Assembly: GCA_036785705.1 (NCBI GenBank)
Contig: JAWUZG010000159.1
Coordinates: 5,332,001 to 5,396,000, forward strand
DNA length: 64,000 nucleotides
DNA from: Acanthornis magna
Lineage: Eukaryota > Chordata > Aves > Passeriformes > Acanthizidae
Direction of reading: 5' to 3'
In this document: positions 60,101-64,000 of the stretch, piece by piece
How the letters are laid out: each line of letters opens with the position of its first letter
Position numbering within the stretch: position 1 is the first letter of the stretch
The notes under the pieces: model-generated
The model's input: the letters and a program-made list of their open reading frames with translations, nothing else
Database searches by the model: none
Told to the model about the DNA's origin: nothing
Position numbers and translations under genes: made by a program

Positions 60101-63100
60101 TTTTTTGGAGGACAGCTCTCGGTTTTGTCCCATCTGTGAGCTCCCGCAGCTCTTTGCTGCAGAGCACCGTGAGCCATTCTTTGCTGGCCATTCTCGTGCT
60201 GGACAGCATCTCCTGACCCTGAAATGGCTCCCAGCCGAGGTGGAGCTCAGACAGACCGGACTGACCTCAGCCAGGTCCTGCCGGAGCCCTGGCCCTTGGC
60301 CACTTGGAGAGTGCCCAGCCCCAGGCCCTTGGCTGACCAGAGCTCAGGCCAGTGTGCCCAGGCCCCAGCAATTAACTCCTTGAACCCAGCTCTGAGAAAT
60401 TGTTGCTCCAGGCTCTCACCCTCTGTTGCTGGCAGTGATTAGTGCCTTTTCCATGCCTCCAGGAGGGAGCATGGGAGCAGCCTCCCTTCAGATGAACAGA
60501 AATTCCCGACAGCGTCCACCCAGGCTAGCTTTAAGTCACTCTCATTGCAAGATTCTTAGACTTCACATCTCTTCTCACAAAGCAAGGACTGTAGAGAACC
60601 TTTGTTCTAAATTCTTTCCCTCCTCCCCATTGGAATTTACACCAAAATGTCGTTGAAATACAAGTTTTGTTAAAGCTTACTACTACAAAGCCAAACATTT
60701 AGGCTAAGTTAGACCAGAAAGAATTTCTTTCTTTTTCCATGATTAATTCCATATATTTTTTCATAGAATTTGCATAGGTTTTCTGTAATTGCTACAATCA
60801 TTGTGGTAATTTTAATGGGAGCTCCTTCCAAAATACAAACTGAATAGAGAGGTACTTTCTCTGATTTACTTGTAGACCTACAACTGCAGGATTTTCCCAC
60901 TATCTTATTTACTCTAAATGAGTAAATAGCAAAACTGCCCATATCTTCCAGATAATGCTATGGGACTATTATTCCCAGGATTTCAAAGCTTCTCATGCAA
61001 CTTCTGAGCTGTGGGCTCTGCAACTGAGGGGTGTCTCCCATTGAGGCAGGGAATGAAGTGAGGTTTAAGGAGAGGAAATTGTAGGGGTGGGAGGGATGCT
61101 CAGAAAAATTAAGGGTCCCAGTATCTTTTCAACCCCCCTAAGTCTCTGACCTTCTGCCTTGTCACTTACTGTCTCCTGCTGGAGGCATCTTCCAGAATCC
61201 TATTCCTGACTCTATTAAAAATCTCATCCTTCACTCCCCAGGCCAAGATGTGCCTCTGGCGTTGTCTGAGCCTGCAGAGGACTCCCTGCTCAGCATTACC
61301 AGGGGAGCCACCTGGGCAGGCACTGCTGGCTTAGTTTCATGTCAGAGATCTCTTGCTGTGCTCAGGGCTGATCTACTGCAGTCATGATTTTAATGACCTT
61401 CCTCTCTCTAAATCAGATGCTAAGGGCAAAGAGTGCATTTCACTTCTCCCATTTGTAATTAGGCAGCAGCACACCGAAGTCAGGCAGTGTTTTCCTGTTG
61501 CCTTGGCAGACTGGGAGGCTCAGCCCTGTTCATTTTGGGGGCATCCAGCTGAACACTGGGCCCCTGAGCTCAGCCCCAGCTCTGCCAGGAATCTGTGGTG
61601 GGTTTGGGACAGTTTTTCTCTGTGTGGGGAAGCCAGCCAGAAGTCAGGCAGCAGAGGAGGAGATGGAAGAAGTGGGTTCAGTCCCTTGGCCTGCCAGGGA
61701 CTTCCCGCCTGACTGTCATCCAGACGCTTTATCCTCTTGTGTTTCACTTCTCTGTCTCTAAGCCAGGGCAAACAGTGAGTTCATCTGTCTCTGTGGTGCC
61801 ACGAGGAACCGTAATATCCCCTAAATTCCGTGGGAGAGATGAATGGCTTGGTTTGTACACAGACCCAGCAGCTGTAAGAGCAGGTTCTGCCCTCGGTGCC
61901 CGCGGGATGTGAGACCAGCGATGTGTCCGTGACCGCGGTGGGCTCTGGGGATGGGATGTGTTTAGGGCCTGGAGCTGCTCTTGGGTTGCACATCACAGAG
62001 CGCAAGGCTGTGCTTCCTGAGCAGAAGAGCAAGTGATTCCTGTTACTCTGCTGTGACTCCTTTGGAAGTTCAGGAGCATGGGCAGGCATTCCCTCATTCA
62101 GCCCTGCAATTTGGATATCACTTGGATGGCAGTGTTGATATTGGACAAGATTAGATGTAGACTCATCACTTCTTGCTTTAGGTGCATTTAAATGTGTACA
62201 GGATATTTCCAGCTGGTCTGCAGGGCAGTTTTCAGTTTGATAGGTACATTACATTCCTTTGTAACAAATAAAATATCTATTGATGGCACCCAAGAAGTTA
62301 TTTTTCCCCTTATCTCGACACGCAGTAGGTTTCAGAGCTGCTGATCTCAGCTCAGCAGGTGATGTTGTTTGATTCACCCTGGGCTGTTTTGTCTGCTCAG
62401 GTTCCTGGCAGCTTGCTGTCTAGCACACAGACAGCTTCCTCACTGTACCTGGGGGAGGGAGACTTGATGCCAAACTGCCCTCATGGAAAAAGCATCTTTC
62501 ATCTCTGCTGGGCTCGTTTTGAGCTGGTAGCCCTCAGGAGAAGAGAGCTGCCCTGCCAGTCCTCCTGTTCCTCAGCATCTCAAACCAGTGACAGTGCCAT
62601 GCTCGCCTTTACACCTGAGAGGACACAGTGAGATAGCAATTCTATCAGAACTGGGTAAAAAGTCTGGGAAAATGGAAATACACAGCAAGAAGTGCTTGAT
62701 TCTCTAGCCACCATTGGAAGCTGATAGAACAAAAATAGCCTTTGGAGACATGCAAATATTTCAAGGTGCTGGTAAAACCCTGCACCCATTCAAAGTTTGC
62801 CCTCTTCCCGTCTGGTATTCTACTGGTCTTTCACAGATTGCAGCAGGCTGCCCTTTTGTAAGTTTTAGTTCCTTTTTCACTTTTTGAGATGAGGTTTCTT
62901 CATTACACCCAGACTGAAACTGAAACGCAAATCAAGGAGTTTTTGCCATCAGGGTATTTTCCTAGATGTACTTTTGCTGCAGTCTCTGTCTGCAGCCTCG
63001 TACAAACACTTGTTTGGCTCGTAATCCTCTGATGGTCAAACCCCAAACCGGAGCTCAACCTTGCTGTTGCTCTTTGCTGCTGATATTTTTGTTCCTTTGT

Positions 63101-64000
63101 TTATTCCATCTGAAATCGGTTTATAGTTCAGCCCACTTCTGTTCCTGCTGGAGTTTTTGCTCCATAAACTGTATGCCTCCCTGGCTGAAAAGTCAACAGT
63201 TACTGCACTTTCATTTCCTCCTGTGAGGGTGAATCATAACCAAGCAAGGGCTGCAGGAGCAAAAACAAAAGGAAAGAGAAGCAAGGCTGTGGATCAGCTT
63301 CTCCAGGCAGTGTGAATTCCACAGGGTGCCCTTTACTAATGCAGCCCATGAGCTGAACCTGAAATAGTTTCCTTCACAGCGATAATAAAGTGACCCTTGA
63401 GGGTTTGCTCAGTGATTCCAGGCAGATGAACTCGAGGTTTCTAAGCAGAACAGCCTCCCAACACTGTCCTGGCTGCTGCTTGAATGTACCTTTTGTACTC
63501 ACCTACAGCAGCAGCAGATGGACTTGGGAGGCCTTTCCAAGCTCTCTCCATGTCCTCCAACCATTCCGAGAGATATCCAAACACACAGCAAACCTGAGCC
63601 ACTGGCTGGGACTGTGATGTTTGTGGGTTTCTGAATCCCCCCATTCAGAATCAGTTTCTGCACTGAATTAATATATATGGCCTTAGCAGCAGCTTTCCTA
63701 AAAAGGATTTTTCGAGGGCAAAACTGCCAAAGCAGCAGGGTTGTGTGACTTTATAATTTCCTCTTAACATCACTTGTAGCTGTTTACTGGTTATTTTGAT
63801 AAAGTAGTTCTCCATGCCACCAGGGTAGGGGTGTTGCAGAATATGATGAGAAGAGGGGAAGACAGAATATGTTCAAACAGATATATGTGTGAATGTGTTT
63901 AAAGATGAATATTAGAATATAAAATGCGACTATAAGAAAAAATATTTCCATTATCACTGACATTTTCTTGAGAAAAATGAGTATTTTCTAGTAAGTGTCA
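57135..64000. other. Unique non-coding stretch to window end
   Basis: No gene or repeat recognised in almost 7 kb. About 57820-58100 is a repeat-free AT-rich patch with homeodomain-like words (GGTTTAATGATAACTGC, TGCATCTCATTAAGGTAATT) that could be conserved regulatory DNA. GC-richer patches at 60010-60440 and 61480-61990 open overlapping frames on both strands (up to 119 codons), none with a known domain. A TATATATA word is at about 58169, but no promoter context is seen. Confidence 0.5.

Overview
The window reads as non-coding vertebrate DNA, most likely from a bird and probably a neoavian or passerine. The evidence is the repeat content. The recognisable interspersed repeats are almost all CR1 LINE fragments. 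The younger ones are 5'-truncated and end in the bird-type 3' terminus (TTTAAGGTCCCTTC..., followed by ATTCTATG-like octamers). There are no Alu or L1 elements, no bacterial-type gene packing and no operons. I recognise no complete protein-coding gene, tRNA, rRNA or CRISPR array. Nearly all open frames are under 180 codons, overlap one another on both strands, or are by-products of tandem repeats. The region is best described as a gene desert or the interior of a very large intron.

Layout, left to right: 1-3652 is unique sequence with an A/C-rich tract at 2339-2479. A CR1 3' end lies at 3653-3808 (minus). Unique DNA follows to 10.7 kb, where a decayed CR1-family reverse transcriptase fragment sits (10740-11205, minus). 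At 12.2-13.1 kb there is an AAATGTC-type degenerate repeat, a short TATC microsatellite, an LTR-like segment and a 192-bp TCTA/TCCA microsatellite. A CR1 tail lies at 15171. Opposed poly(T) and poly(A) runs flank 245 bp at 16.5-16.8 kb. Two weak exon-like candidates are at 19.39-19.72 kb and 21.59-21.67 kb. The best-preserved CR1 is at 26640-27205 (minus). A MIR-like CORE-SINE fossil is at 33.1 kb (plus).

The most striking structures are two minisatellites. One has a 24-bp unit (37551-38430, about 37 units). The other has a 23-bp unit (53788-54585, about 35 units) and a clear higher-order pattern. Between and around them are two more ancient CR1-family fossils (41.6 kb and 45.6-46.2 kb, minus), a perfect 13-bp hairpin (46.7 kb), a cluster of three octamer (POU-type) motifs (49.1 kb), a second A/C-rich tract (52.5 kb) and a CR1 3' end on the plus strand (56945-57134).

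There is no gene set here whose members could act together. Any function is more likely regulatory (candidate conserved non-coding stretches at about 16.2, 38.6-39.45 and 57.8-58.1 kb) or structural (the tandem arrays). I could not test conservation, transcription or repeat-library matches. Repeat family names rest on recognised sequence patterns, not on a search.
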